Source: Firmicutes bacterium UBA4845
Lineage (GTDB): Bacteria; Bacillota; Clostridia; Tissierellales; Sedimentibacteraceae
Assembly: GCA_002399975.1 (NCBI GenBank)
Contig: DHER01000114.1
Location: 1 to 64,000, forward strand
Direction: 5' to 3'
Length of the DNA: 64,000 nucleotides
Shown: positions 26,922 to 35,418 of the stretch, one piece after another
Numbering within the stretch: position 1 is the first letter of the stretch
Layout of the letters: each line of letters starts with the position of its first letter
Made by a program: the position numbers and the translations under genes
The notes under the pieces: generated by a model
What the model saw: only the letters and a program-made list of their open reading frames with translations
Told to the model about the DNA's origin: nothing
The model's database searches: none

Positions 26922-28226
26922 ATGAATTGGAGACAAATATATAAATCAAGACTGACTACAGCAGAAGAAGCTGTAAAGTCTGTTAGATCTGGAGATGGAG
27001 TAGTTCCTTCACATGCGGCGGCAGAGCCGAAACATCTTATAAATGCGCTGATGGCAAGAAAAGATGAACTAAAAGGAGTAGAAATATGGCAGGGCCTTAA
27101 CATTGGAGATGCTCCATACGCAAAACCGGAATGTGCCGGGCATTTTGTAAATGTAAGCTTTTTTCTTGGTAAAAATAACAGAAAGTGTATTCAGAGCGGG
27201 CAGGGAGAATTTGTTCCCATACATTTTTATGCACAGCCCAGGGCAATTCGGGAGAGTTTGGTAAAATGTGACGTTGCAATGATAAGCTGCACACCGCCTG
27301 ATGAAAATGGATATGTAAATATGGGAGTTTCCTGTGATCAGACAAGAATAGCAGTTGAAAAGGCCAGGGTTACTATTGCGCAGGTTAATAAAAAAGTTCC
27401 GTATACATGCGGTGATACATTAATTCATGTGTCTGAAATTGATCATTTTGTGGAGTATGATGAAGACTTATATGAAATTTCATTGATTGAAAGTGATCCG
27501 ATTTCTGAGAAAATCGGATACAATATTGCAGGTCTTATAAATGATGGTGACACTCTTCAAATGGGACAAGGTAAAATTCCAAATGCAATATTAAAATTTT
27601 TAGCTGATAAAAAGGATCTGGGCATTCATTCTGAGGTTTTTTCGGATAATCTTATTCCTCTTGTGAAATCAGGGGTTGTTAATGGGGCTAAGAAGACTAT
27701 AAATAAAGGGAAAATAGTTGCTACGTTTATCCAGGGAACCAGGGATGTATATGATTTTGTTGACAGGAATAATATGATTTGTCTTAAACCTGTGGATTAC
27801 ACTAATGATGTTTCAGTAATAGCTCAAAATGATAATATGGTAGCAATAAATTCGGCTCTTGAAGTTGATTTGATGGGACAGGTAGTTGCGGATTCTATTG
27901 GATATAAAACATTCAGCGGTGTCGGAGGGCAGCTGGACTTTTTGCGTGGGACTGAACAGTCAAAAAATGGCAGGCCTATAATTGCACTTCCTTCTACAGC
28001 TAAGAATGGAACGATTTCAAGAATAGTAGCTGTTTTAAAACCGGGTACACCTGTAACAACAACAAGACAGGATGTACACTATGTTGTTACCGAATATGGT
28101 GTTGCCAATCTTTTTGGAAAGCCAATAAGAGAAAGAGCGAAACTATTGACCAATATTGCTGCACCTAAGTTCAGGGAGCAATTAGAAAGAGAATTCTTTA
28201 ATTATTACAAAAGCATAGGTGAATAA
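26922..28226 (+). CDS. abfT: Acyl-CoA transferase (4-hydroxybutyrate CoA-transferase type)
   Basis: 434 aa, family I CoA-transferase of the AbfT/butyryl-CoA:acetate type. E238 in HSEVFSD sits at the same number as the catalytic glutamate of C. aminobutyricum AbfT. The C-terminal GVGGQLDFLRG and TTRQDVHYVVTEYGVA segments are typical. Last gene of the sigma-54 operon. It would activate 4-hydroxybutyrate (for the dehydratase at 8496) and possibly the 2-hydroxy acid, using acetyl-CoA or butyryl-CoA as donor. Confidence 0.92.
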   Translation: MNWRQIYKSRLTTAEEAVKSVRSGDGVVPSHAAAEPKHLINALMARKDELKGVEIWQGLNIGDAPYAKPECAGHFVNVSFFLGKNNRKCIQSGQGEFVPIHFYAQPRAIRESLVKCDVAMISCTPPDENGYVNMGVSCDQTRIAVEKARVTIAQVNKKVPYTCGDTLIHVSEIDHFVEYDEDLYEISLIESDPISEKIGYNIAGLINDGDTLQMGQGKIPNAILKFLADKKDLGIHSEVFSDNLIPLVKSGVVNGAKKTINKGKIVATFIQGTRDVYDFVDRNNMICLKPVDYTNDVSVIAQNDNMVAINSALEVDLMGQVVADSIGYKTFSGVGGQLDFLRGTEQSKNGRPIIALPSTAKNGTISRIVAVLKPGTPVTTTRQDVHYVVTEYGVANLFGKPIRERAKLLTNIAAPKFREQLEREFFNYYKSIGE

Positions 28227-28254
28227 TATAAAACCTGGAAGAGGCACAAAAACC

Positions 28255-28282
28255 GGCTGTAGCGAAATTATACGCTACAGCC
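28255..28282. terminator. Terminator between convergent operons
   Basis: GGCTGTAGCG/CGCTACAGCC perfect 10-bp stem. The T run (GGTTTTT) is on the minus strand, so it serves the SDR at 28298 best. Confidence 0.8.
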
Positions 28283-28297
28283 TTAGTGTACTCAAAG

Positions 28298-29170
28298 TTA
28301 ACCGTTGACTATGTCTCCTCCATTTATGTGGATGGTCTGACCTGTCATATATGAAGAACCTTGAGATGCTAAGAATACATATGCCTCTGCCAGTTCAGCA
28401 GGCTGGCCCGGCCTTTTTAGAGGAGTATTCATTCCAAATGTGTCAACTTTTATTTTATCAAAAGTTGAAGGTATGAGAGGAGTCCAGATAGGTCCTGGAG
28501 CTACTTGATTTACCTTTATATTTCTGCCTGCAAGATTGGCCGATAATGATCTTGTAAATGCGGTTATGGCTCCCTTGCTGGCAGAATAATCCACAAGATC
28601 TGCACTTCCTTTAAAAGCAGTTACTGAACTTGTGTTTATTATTGAGCTCCCTTCCTTCAGATAAGGGAGTGCAGCTCTGGTAAGATAAAACATTGAAAAA
28701 ATGTTTGTTCTGAAAGTATCATCCAGTTGCTGGTCCGTAATATCTTCAAAGTTAGCTTGAGGATGCTGTTCTCCTGCATTGTTCACGAGTATGTCAAGGC
28801 TGCCGTAATGTCCGACGGTTCTTTGAACCGCTTCTTTGCAGAAATTTGAATCTCTGATGTTGCCTTTGATAAGGAGAACATTTCCTCCGTAAGATTCAAT
28901 TGCCTTTTTTGTGTCATCTGCGTCGCTGTTTGCTATATTATAAACTATTGCAACTTTGCAGCCTTCCTTTGCGTAAGCCACGGCAACTGCCCTGCCTATA
29001 CCACTGTCACCTCCGGTTATAAGTGCTACCTTGCCTTTTAACCTGCCGTATCCCTTGCAGTTCACATTGTCATAGATTGGTTCGGGCTTCATCCTGCTTT
29101 CCTGACCTGGCATATTTTGAGTCTGTCCTTTGATTTGATCAGGCGTGTACATCTTTTCCTGTAATTTCAT
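28298..29170 (-). CDS. SDR family oxidoreductase (YghA/general-stress type)
   Basis: 290 aa with a 45-residue proline/glutamine-rich N-terminal extension (MYTPDQIKGQTQ..PGQESRMKP), typical of the YghA/YhdF subgroup of SDRs. Core motifs are ITGGDSGIGRAVAV, NNAGEQ, and YSASKGA with the catalytic Tyr/Lys. Members are often stress-induced NAD(P)-dependent aldehyde or ketone reductases; no substrate can be assigned. It is transcribed alone, away from the sigma-54 regulon. A hairpin sits in its 5' leader. Confidence 0.9.
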   Translation of the reverse strand: MKLQEKMYTPDQIKGQTQNMPGQESRMKPEPIYDNVNCKGYGRLKGKVALITGGDSGIGRAVAVAYAKEGCKVAIVYNIANSDADDTKKAIESYGGNVLLIKGNIRDSNFCKEAVQRTVGHYGSLDILVNNAGEQHPQANFEDITDQQLDDTFRTNIFSMFYLTRAALPYLKEGSSIINTSSVTAFKGSADLVDYSASKGAITAFTRSLSANLAGRNIKVNQVAPGPIWTPLIPSTFDKIKVDTFGMNTPLKRPGQPAELAEAYVFLASQGSSYMTGQTIHINGGDIVNG

Positions 29171-29189
29171 TTTTAACCTCCATTTAAAA

Positions 29190-29227
29190 AATCTCGCAGT
29201 TATATTGTTTCAAATAACAGCGAGATT
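29190..29227 (-). terminator. Terminator-like hairpin in the leader of the SDR gene
   Basis: AATCTCGC/GCGAGATT plus GTTAT/ATAAC around one mismatch. On the minus strand it is followed by TTTTTT and then the GGAGG of the SDR gene. Either it ends a read-through transcript or it attenuates the SDR. Confidence 0.6.
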
Positions 29228-29266
29228 ATTTAGTCTATAATAATTTTTATTTATTTTCTTTCAGTT

Positions 29267-29308
29267 AAAAAATCCGATTGATACAAATTATATTAACCGG
29301 ATTTTTTT
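29267..29308. terminator. Terminator of the yedE operon
   Basis: AAAAAATCCG pairs with CGGATTTTTT over a loop of about 21 nt. It lies 42 bp beyond the last gene on the minus strand. Confidence 0.65.
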
Positions 29309-29349
29309 CTTAATTATAAATTCGTTAAGCTGACATTATGTTGGTGGTT

Positions 29350-29589
29350 TTATTGACTTTCATAGAGTAGTTCATATTGACTGCCTGAGCAATTTTTGTA
29401 GATGCGTTCAATTTCCGGTTCCATAAGACTTATAGGATTTTCACCGTATATAAGTTTGGCACAAATCCCACAGCTGGAGCTTAACTTTCTTGGCACAGGC
29501 TGCAAAAAGCAAGGTATTTTTAATTTTCTCATTTTATTGTCAAATTTTATAGCTCCGGACTGAGTATGAAAGACTATTGTATAATTCAT
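29350..29589 (-). CDS. DUF3343 family protein (putative Se/S carrier)
   Basis: 79 aa with SSSCGICAKLIYG holding a CxxC motif near the middle, characteristic of the DUF3343 family commonly found beside YedF/TusA-like proteins. Family members are proposed carriers of selenium or sulfur; this is not proven. It overlaps the TusA-like gene by four bases and forms an operon with it and the YedE transporter. Confidence 0.8.
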   Translation of the reverse strand: MNYTIVFHTQSGAIKFDNKMRKLKIPCFLQPVPRKLSSSCGICAKLIYGENPISLMEPEIERIYKNCSGSQYELLYESQ

Positions 29590-29795
29590 TTTGTTCCTCT
29601 TACTGTAAACGTGTCATTTTCTTCTTTTATTTCAACACGGAATCCTTTGCTTGAAAGATATTTCTTTACATTGTTTTTTGATGTACCGCTGTCGGTTAAT
29701 ACTTCTATGTTATTTTCACTAGGATTATTATCTATTGCTTTTTTTGTCATCAGTACAGGCTGAGGACAAGACATTCCACATGTATCAATTTGCAT
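29586..29795 (-). CDS. TusA/SirA/YedF-like sulfurtransferase
   Basis: 69 aa with the family motif CGMSCPQPVL, whose Cys (CPxP) carries a persulfide or perselenide. The C-terminal beta strands (VEIKEENDTFTVRG) complete the small alpha/beta fold. It is encoded between the YedE transporter and the DUF3343 protein, a combination typical of selenium metabolism loci. Confidence 0.9.
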   Translation of the reverse strand: MQIDTCGMSCPQPVLMTKKAIDNNPSENNIEVLTDSGTSKNNVKKYLSSKGFRVEIKEENDTFTVRGTK

Positions 29796-29806
29796 TTTAT
29801 CACCTC

Positions 29807-30907
29807 TTAATTATTTTTCCTGATTAGATCAGAGTTAGCTACTGAGAGTACTGCTAAAAATATGATGCAAATTATAACAGCAATCTGTCCATTGGCAGTA
29901 GACCCCTTTCCGCTTGATGCAAGAGAGAAATTGTGAGCTATGGCTGCACCTATTATCATTCCCAATACTGTAACGGTGGAGTCTGAATTTCCTTCTCCGG
30001 AAAGTATAAGCTGTCTTAATGGACAGCCGCCTAAAAGAACTGAACCCCAGCCGACTAAAAGCATTCCTAAAAAGTTCCACAATCCGTCTGTGTGGGATAC
30101 AGGCTGCTCGGCAAATCCTAATTTGAAGTTTCCAAATGCCAAATTTCCTATTGCGGTAACAACAATGATAGTTAGGAAGCCCAACAGCAGGTAGTTTTGT
30201 TTAAACATTATTTTATCTCGTATGCCGCCTGCCATGCAAAGCCTGGTTTTTTGTGCTAAAATTCCGACGATTATTCCGCATATTAATGAAATTACAATTG
30301 GAGCATGTTGGCTTCCCGGTCCTTCTTTGCTGAAAAATATAAAAGCAGGAGTAGTTACTAAAAGAATAAGAAGAACTATTGCCGTTATTGGCATCGTATA
30401 TCCGTCAAATGATGATGTTTTATAGTTTCTTTTAAGACTGAAACCCTTGTTTAAAAATATAATACCTACACCTATTCCGGCTATAAAACCTGCTAAACCT
30501 ACAATAGCGTTTAAATCTCCTCCGCCTATTCTAAGAATCATTCTTAGTGGGCAGCCAAGAAACATTAAAGCTCCTATCATTACTGCAATTCCAAGGAAAA
30601 ACCTTGTTGCTGGTGAAGAGCCTCCTTTTGGCTGAAAATCTTTGCTTATTAAAGCAGCACCAAATGCACCTAAGATTATGCCTATAATCTCCGGCCTTAT
30701 ATATTGTACTATTTCAGCTCTGTGAAATCCTAAAGCTCCGGCTGTGTCTCTTTCAAAACATGCAATACAAAATCCCATATTTTTAGGGTTTCCTAAAGCT
30801 ACTAATATTAATGATATAATTCCTACCACAGCACCTGCAAAGATTATGCCTTTTTTGCTTTCAAAAAAAGATATCTTTTCTGTTTGCAAATTACTATCTT
30901 TTTCCAT
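29807..30907 (-). CDS. yedE: YedE-type selenium/sulfur transporter
   Basis: 366 aa with about 9-10 membrane helices and two internally related halves. Each half contains the YeeE/YedE cysteine motif: GCPLRMILRIGGGD near residue 118 and GGCPLRQLILSGEGN near 298. YeeE proteins move thiosulfate; the YedE branch next to TusA-like and DUF3343 genes is linked to selenium compounds. It is the first gene of the minus-strand operon. ATG 30907 is preceded by AGGAGG. Confidence 0.9.
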   Translation of the reverse strand: MEKDSNLQTEKISFFESKKGIIFAGAVVGIISLILVALGNPKNMGFCIACFERDTAGALGFHRAEIVQYIRPEIIGIILGAFGAALISKDFQPKGGSSPATRFFLGIAVMIGALMFLGCPLRMILRIGGGDLNAIVGLAGFIAGIGVGIIFLNKGFSLKRNYKTSSFDGYTMPITAIVLLILLVTTPAFIFFSKEGPGSQHAPIVISLICGIIVGILAQKTRLCMAGGIRDKIMFKQNYLLLGFLTIIVVTAIGNLAFGNFKLGFAEQPVSHTDGLWNFLGMLLVGWGSVLLGGCPLRQLILSGEGNSDSTVTVLGMIIGAAIAHNFSLASSGKGSTANGQIAVIICIIFLAVLSVANSDLIRKNN

Positions 30908-31079
30908 TTTTTCCTCCTATGTTTTATAATTGTATTATATTTCACAAAAAACAATAAGTAAAATAAAAAAAAGTTTTAACCAACAACTTTGATATAATAA
31001 ATATTCATATAATAATAGAATCACGAAAAATCACAATATTTTGGGGAATAACGTACATTAATAATTGCTTTATTTTAAA

Positions 31080-31152
31080 TCTGGTTATATACTGACATAG
31101 GTAGGTCGATGCAGTGTACTGCCGAAGTAATACCACAATATAATTATCTAGA
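31080..31152 (+). promoter_or_regulatory. Structured 5' leader element of unknown class
   Basis: One long nested hairpin. TCTGG-TTATAT (31080-31090) pairs with ATATAA and CTAGA (31138-31152) around a 4-nt bulge. GGTA (31100-31103) pairs with TACC (31131-31134). GCAG-TGTA-CTGC (31111-31122) caps it. An asymmetric internal loop (GGT versus AAGTAA) lies between them. The ribosome site of the next gene follows within 5 nt. A TATAAT at 30993 could start the transcript. No riboswitch class that I know fits. Confidence 0.5.
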
Positions 31153-31166
31153 AATATGGAGGAATT

Positions 31167-31457
31167 ATGAAAGCTTATGATTTAATAAATAAAAAGGAAA
31201 TAGATGTGACGTATGACAGCCTTGTAGAACTTATGAGAAATAACAGGCAAGTTGATTTAATACTTTCTGATAAGAAAACTGACGCAGACGGATATTTGAC
31301 TTGGGATGCTGAACATTGGACACTTGTTAAGGAAAATAGATTTATGAGATGTTATTCATTGGGAGATAGGCAGCTTAGAGATTTTACTTATCACAATGTA
31401 TATGATCTAAAAAATGATTTTAAACCTGAGGAAGCAAAGGAAATTCAAATAAATTAA
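31167..31457 (+). CDS. Hypothetical 96-aa protein
   Basis: Soluble, no signal peptide or membrane segment. It contains a Trp/His/Cys-bearing middle part (LTWDAEHWTLV, RFMRCYSLG) and an acidic C-terminus. I do not recognise a family. ATG 31167 is preceded by GGAGG. It is transcribed alone between divergent yedE and a terminator, behind a structured leader that may regulate it. Confidence 0.75.
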   Translation: MKAYDLINKKEIDVTYDSLVELMRNNRQVDLILSDKKTDADGYLTWDAEHWTLVKENRFMRCYSLGDRQLRDFTYHNVYDLKNDFKPEEAKEIQIN

Positions 31458-31496
31458 TTTTGAAAATAATGTCGCTTCAAATTTGAAGTAAAAATT

Positions 31497-31539
31497 AAGA
31501 TTGGCAAAGGAGCAATCAGCTTTCTGTGCCAATCTTTTA
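31497..31539. terminator. Bidirectional terminator
   Basis: AAGATTGGCA pairs with TGCCAATCTT, followed by TTT. It lies between the hypothetical gene and the convergent bce operon. Confidence 0.85.
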
Positions 31540-31563
31540 TATTAAGTTAATACTGTAATGTCA

Positions 31564-33546
31564 TTAGCTTACAATTTTATAGTATACTTTTGCGGTCATA
31601 GCGTATACCACTGTGTAAAGGACTGCAAATATAAAAATTGTTATAGCCGTACACTGGGCAAACAGAAGGACATTTGTCAGGTTTAAAGCAGCCAGCAGTT
31701 TTGTTATAACATTGAAAGCAACAGTTATATGAATTACTGCTGATAAAAGTGGTATGAAAAACACAGTAAGAACCTGGCTTTTAACGGCCTTTTTTATTTC
31801 TGTCAAGCTCATTCCCACATTCTGCATTATTTCAAAGCGCTTTTTGTCATCATAGCCTTCGGCTATTTGTTTATAATATATAATAAGTACTGTTGCCATT
31901 ATAAACAAAAGGCCCAGGAATATACCTAAAAACAACAGGGAACCATATATGGAATAGAAAGATGATCTTGAATTTTCCACACATTCGATATATATTCCTT
32001 CAGCTGTTTCAAAATCACCTATATTTATTGACATATTATATACAAGATCTATCTTAGACTGGCTGTCGGTGTTTGCATCAAAGCCGTAGTAATACGAAAG
32101 TTCCTTGGCCTGCTTTTCGCCGGTAAGGGAGGTGTAGACATTATCGATAGTACTCTTGTCTTTTGCTACTACGTAGTAACTTTTTGTCAAATTTTCAGAT
32201 GGTAAATTGAGCGAATTTATATGTTTTTTTATCGAAAGCTTAAAGCCGTTAAAATTTAAAATGTCTTCAGGTATGCTGCCGTTACTTTCGTACAGAAGGG
32301 CTTCATTTTCTGATAAAGATACATCTTCATTATTTAACCTGTTGTAATCATCTTGTGTAATGAAGATTAGGGTCGCCATATTTGAAACCTGGTTTGAATC
32401 CCACATAGGGTTAGTTGTGAAAGTGGAACCGTCCTGAATTACTCCAAAGTTCATATTGCGGAAATGGATAATATTTTCTTGGGAAATATCTGATTCCCTG
32501 GTTTGTTTCTCAATAAGTTCATCTATTTTTTCAGCTTCAGCATCTGTTATATCTGCTGCAGTGACAATTATATTTCGCGGATAGCGGCTGCGCAGAACAT
32601 CCTCCATTCCGGCATAAAGTGAAATTGTAGTTGAAATCATTATAATGACGGCTGTTGAAAGGATACATATGCTGGCAAGCCCGGCGGCATTCTGCTTCAT
32701 TCGGTAAATCATGCCTGAAACAGAAATAAAATGATTAGGCTTATAGTAATAACTTTTGTTCTTGCGGAGTGTTTTTAAAAAAGCTATACTTCCTGAAGTG
32801 AATAGGCAGTATGTTCCTATTATCACTAGTACCACGGCAGTGAAAAACAATGTTAATGCTTCAAGCGGGGACTTTGTTGTTATTGCAATGTAATATCCTG
32901 TGCCCAGGCACACTGCACCGATAATTGTTATAATATGTTTTGTTTTCGGTTCTTTTTCTCCTGCGTTTCCGCTCCTTAACAGTTCAATGGGATTAGATAC
33001 ATGTACTTGGAGAACATTATAAACAAGATTTATCATAAATATAGCGCTGAAGAGACATATGGTAATTCCTACAGATCTTATAGGGACTTCAAATCCAAAT
33101 GTGACTTTAAATGATATTAATTTGAAAAGCAGCAGAATCATGAGTTTGCTGAGAAGTATGCCGGACAGTAATCCTGCCGTGAGGCTTATTAAAGAGGTAA
33201 AAACAGTTTCATAAAACATTATTTTACCTATATGTTTTTTCTCCATTCCAAGTATGTTGAAAAGCCCAAATTCTTTTTTCCTTTTTTTAATTAAAAAACT
33301 GTTTGTATAAAATAGAAATATTAAAGAAAAAATTGCAATAACTGCTGATCCCATCCATAAAATACTTCTTAGCGTTGCACTGTCACTCATACTGCCTATA
33401 TCCTTGGCTGAATTAAGGAATGACATGGTGTAGAACATAGCAATTGTGCCTATTGAAGTAAGTATATATGGAATATATGCCTTGGAATTCTTTTTTATAT
33501 TATTTAATGCCAGCTTATGATAAAAGAACCTATTCATTTCTTTCAC
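31564..33546 (-). CDS. bceB: BceB-type ABC transporter permease
   Basis: 660-aa FtsX-family permease with the ten-helix BceB layout: N-terminal helix, FtsX block (about 60-240), a large extracellular domain (about 315-515) between helices 7 and 8, and a C-terminal FtsX block. These permeases work with a BceA ATPase, and through the neighbouring kinase, to detect and remove peptide antibiotics such as bacitracin from lipid II-cycle targets. The start overlaps the ATPase gene by 17 bp. Confidence 0.92.
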   Translation of the reverse strand: MKEMNRFFYHKLALNNIKKNSKAYIPYILTSIGTIAMFYTMSFLNSAKDIGSMSDSATLRSILWMGSAVIAIFSLIFLFYTNSFLIKKRKKEFGLFNILGMEKKHIGKIMFYETVFTSLISLTAGLLSGILLSKLMILLLFKLISFKVTFGFEVPIRSVGITICLFSAIFMINLVYNVLQVHVSNPIELLRSGNAGEKEPKTKHIITIIGAVCLGTGYYIAITTKSPLEALTLFFTAVVLVIIGTYCLFTSGSIAFLKTLRKNKSYYYKPNHFISVSGMIYRMKQNAAGLASICILSTAVIIMISTTISLYAGMEDVLRSRYPRNIIVTAADITDAEAEKIDELIEKQTRESDISQENIIHFRNMNFGVIQDGSTFTTNPMWDSNQVSNMATLIFITQDDYNRLNNEDVSLSENEALLYESNGSIPEDILNFNGFKLSIKKHINSLNLPSENLTKSYYVVAKDKSTIDNVYTSLTGEKQAKELSYYYGFDANTDSQSKIDLVYNMSINIGDFETAEGIYIECVENSRSSFYSIYGSLLFLGIFLGLLFIMATVLIIYYKQIAEGYDDKKRFEIMQNVGMSLTEIKKAVKSQVLTVFFIPLLSAVIHITVAFNVITKLLAALNLTNVLLFAQCTAITIFIFAVLYTVVYAMTAKVYYKIVS

Positions 33547-34297
33547 CGCCTGTTGCTATTATTGTAAGGGTATCTGAAATTTTCTGATAAAACTCGTCGT
33601 TGGACCCAGAAGCTTTATACAGCTGATGGTATATGCATCCGTCCTTTATAAACAGCACCCGATTAGCATGGCAGGCCGCTTTTACACTGTGGGTAACCAT
33701 AAGTATTGTTTGCCCGCTATTGTTGATTTTACCGAAAATTCTCAATACTTCGTCTGAAGATCGGGAATCCAGGGAGCCTGTGGGTTCATCGGCAAGTATT
33801 ATACTGGGATGTGTAATCAAAGCTCGAGCAATTGCCGTTCTTTGTTTTTGTCCTCCTGAAATTTCATATGGATATTTTTCCAGTATGTTTGTAATTTCAA
33901 GCCTGTTTGAAACAGGTTTCAGCCTTTTATTCATTTCTTCATAGGTTTTCCCTGCAAGGACAAGCGGCAGAAATATATTATCTTGAACAGAAAATGTGTC
34001 CAATAGATTGTAGTCCTGAAACACAAAGCCAAGATTGTCTCTTCTGAAGGAGGAAATTTCTTTTTCTCCGATTGATACTATATTTTTACCGCCCAGTATT
34101 ATCTCTCCATCAGTAGGTTTGTCCAGAGCTGCAAGAATATTTAGCAGTGTTGTTTTTCCCGAGCCGGATTCTCCCATAATTGCTGTATATTCTCCCTGTT
34201 CTATAGAAAACGATATGTTTGAAAGGGCCTGGACAGCATTTCCTCCAAAGCGCGTAGTATATATTTTTTTTAAGTTGTTAACTTCTAAAAGTGCCAT
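33530..34297 (-). CDS. bceA: BceA-type ABC transporter ATP-binding protein
   Basis: 255 aa with Walker A GESGSGKTT, signature ISGGQKQR, Walker B IILADEPTGSLD and the switch His in MVTHSV, typical of the MacB/BceA group. It is transcribed from a gap of about 100 bp behind the kinase gene. That gap contains repeated TGTAAG sequences that may be the response-regulator site, so the transporter genes can be induced separately. Confidence 0.95.
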   Translation of the reverse strand: MALLEVNNLKKIYTTRFGGNAVQALSNISFSIEQGEYTAIMGESGSGKTTLLNILAALDKPTDGEIILGGKNIVSIGEKEISSFRRDNLGFVFQDYNLLDTFSVQDNIFLPLVLAGKTYEEMNKRLKPVSNRLEITNILEKYPYEISGGQKQRTAIARALITHPSIILADEPTGSLDSRSSDEVLRIFGKINNSGQTILMVTHSVKAACHANRVLFIKDGCIYHQLYKASGSNDEFYQKISDTLTIIATGGERNE

Positions 34298-34364
34298 TTC
34301 TGTTACCTCCTGTTTTCCTTTTGTTTATGATAACAAAAAGAAAAGCGGCATACCATAACTTTTG

Positions 34365-34400
34365 CTTACACTTCTATATTCAGTCTTACATTTTGGTAAG
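34365..34400 (-). promoter_or_regulatory. Candidate BceR-type operator upstream of bceA
   Basis: An inverted repeat CTTAC-N6-GTAAG (34385-34400) and a further CTTACA (34365-34370), about one to two helical turns apart, lie just upstream of the transporter genes. This is where Bce-type regulators normally bind. Confidence 0.5.
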
Positions 34401-34403
34401 TTT

Positions 34404-35417
34404 CTATTCAGAAGATATGTTTTTAACATCAAGGCCGATTTTGACCTTTGTACCTTTTTCTTCTTCTGATTCAATTTTAATAGTATGTGAAATTTTTGTT
34501 AAAATTTCTTTGCACAGGAAAAGCCCTATCCCTGTAGACTTTTTATCAATTCTGCCGTTATAACCGGTAAAACCTTTCTCGAATACTCTGGGCAAATCCT
34601 CCTGTTTGATGCCTATGCCATTATCTTCTATAACTAACGTACAAGGCAGAATTTTGTCCATGTAAATAGAGATGCAGCCTGAACTTTCTGTTGTATATTT
34701 AAGGGCATTTGACAGTATCTGCTCCAGTACAAAAGTGAGCCACTTTTCGTCGGTCAGCACATGGATATTTAGAGCTGCATAATTAAGTGTTATTTTTCTG
34801 CGGATAAATGTCTTGGAATATTTTTTTACAGCATGTTTAACTATATGGTCAAGAGAGCATTTTTTAAATGCAAGGTCGTTGCTTATATTTTTCAGCCGCA
34901 GGTACTGGAGTGCCATTTCCACATATTGTTCTGTCTTGAAAAGCTGCTCTAAAAGTTCGCTGTTTGTTTCTGACTTTTCAGATTGCAAAATTAATCTCAT
35001 GGCTGCGATGGGAGTCTTGATTTGATGAGCCCAGATAGTATAATAATCAATCATGTCCCAATAAGATTTATTTTTTTCATTAATAATATAAGTCCTGCTT
35101 TTTTCAATTTCTTTAATTAATTCCTGGTAATCTTGTTCTATTACATTTGTAGTGTTGAAAAATTCAAAATTTATAGACATAATGTGGTTTTTTAATTTTA
35201 TGAGTTCCCTGTGGCGCCTGTAGAAGGATATAAATTTAAATGTTTCTGCTGTTAGTGCAGCAATAGTGCAAAGAACTGCAGCATAGCCCACAACTTCCGT
35301 AGGAATTGAATATAGGTAAAAAACAGTCAGAAAAATGCATAATGAGGTTATTCCCATAAGAATGGCAACCACATTTTGTTTTAAATAAGAAAAAAAAATC
35401 CTTAAAAATTCATTCAT
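34404..35417 (-). CDS. bceS: BceS-type intramembrane-sensing histidine kinase
   Basis: 337 aa with two N-terminal helices (about 12-55) and almost no extracellular loop, the hallmark of Bce-type kinases that sense through their ABC transporter. The phosphoacceptor region is WAHQIKTPIAAMRL. The ATPase domain has VLEQILSNALKYT (N box), DNGIGI and GIGLFLC (G boxes). It follows the regulator gene directly. Confidence 0.92.
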   Translation of the reverse strand: MNEFLRIFFSYLKQNVVAILMGITSLCIFLTVFYLYSIPTEVVGYAAVLCTIAALTAETFKFISFYRRHRELIKLKNHIMSINFEFFNTTNVIEQDYQELIKEIEKSRTYIINEKNKSYWDMIDYYTIWAHQIKTPIAAMRLILQSEKSETNSELLEQLFKTEQYVEMALQYLRLKNISNDLAFKKCSLDHIVKHAVKKYSKTFIRRKITLNYAALNIHVLTDEKWLTFVLEQILSNALKYTTESSGCISIYMDKILPCTLVIEDNGIGIKQEDLPRVFEKGFTGYNGRIDKKSTGIGLFLCKEILTKISHTIKIESEEEKGTKVKIGLDVKNISSE

Positions 35418-35418
35418 G

